A stretch of 64,000 bases of DNA from Anaspis maculata (taxonomy: Eukaryota; Arthropoda; Insecta; Coleoptera; Scraptiidae), in NCBI GenBank assembly GCA_949128115.1, contig OX421967.1:10282070-10346069 (forward strand). Reading direction: 5' to 3'. The position numbers were made by a program, and so were the translations under genes. The notes below the pieces were generated by a model. It was not told the origin of the DNA and ran no database searches. It saw only the letters and a list, made by a program, of their open reading frames with translations. This document shows, piece after piece, positions 63,910 through 64,000 of the stretch. Position 1 is the first letter of the stretch. Every line of letters starts with the position of its first letter.

Positions 63910-64000
63910 ATAGCATCTGTACGCCTACACCAACACGCCCCTCCGCAACTTGCTGCAAAAAGGTACCTACCTACCGTGAGAAGGTCGCATTATGTAGGTA

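Overview
The window looks like nuclear DNA of an arthropod, most likely an insect. Genes are split by GT-AG introns. There is an insect-type 7tm_6 odorant receptor, an animal ATP-citrate lyase, tandem C2H2 zinc-finger genes, solo LTRs, PIF/Harbinger-like miniature elements and AT-rich intergenic DNA. A sap-feeding hemipteran (scale insect, mealybug or relative) is my guess, but the sequence does not settle the order.

Layout: 0-2.5 kb holds the last exon of a Ly6/quiver-like GPI-anchored protein and a possible secreted ORF, bracketed by a direct repeat. 2.3-10.1 kb is repeats: miniature inverted-repeat elements, a 70-bp and a 123-bp tandem array, a 0.7-kb palindrome and a solo LTR. 10.9-12.4 kb is an intronless-coding C2H2 zinc-finger gene. 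13.28-16.79 kb is a 3.5-kb palindrome with fragments of a cysteine-rich transposon-like protein. 18.3-19.5 kb is another palindrome. 20.4-22.15 kb is an odorant-receptor gene on the minus strand. 23.7-25.3 kb is a palindrome interrupted by a solo LTR, and 26.3-28.6 kb a palindrome with an ORF in its centre. 31.8-36.7 kb is a Harbinger-like element, a hairpin, a 265-bp tandem array and a nested palindrome. 37.5-59.1 kb is the complete ATP-citrate lyase gene (one 5' non-coding exon plus 12 coding exons, 1,089 residues). Its long introns are full of inverted-repeat elements. 59.6-61.4 kb is repeats, including a Harbinger remnant. 61.6-63.3 kb is a second C2H2 zinc-finger gene, paralogous to the first.

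The genes do not form a pathway. ATP-citrate lyase supplies cytosolic acetyl-CoA, the receptor is a chemosensory channel subunit, and the two zinc-finger genes are probably nucleic-acid-binding proteins of one lineage-expanded family. The most unusual property is the density of inverted repeats: more than twenty, from 110-bp hairpins to a 3.5-kb palindrome, several nested in or split by other elements, and at least eight inside ATP-citrate lyase introns. I found no CRISPR array, operon, complete virus or complete autonomous transposon. All boundaries come from reading by eye.
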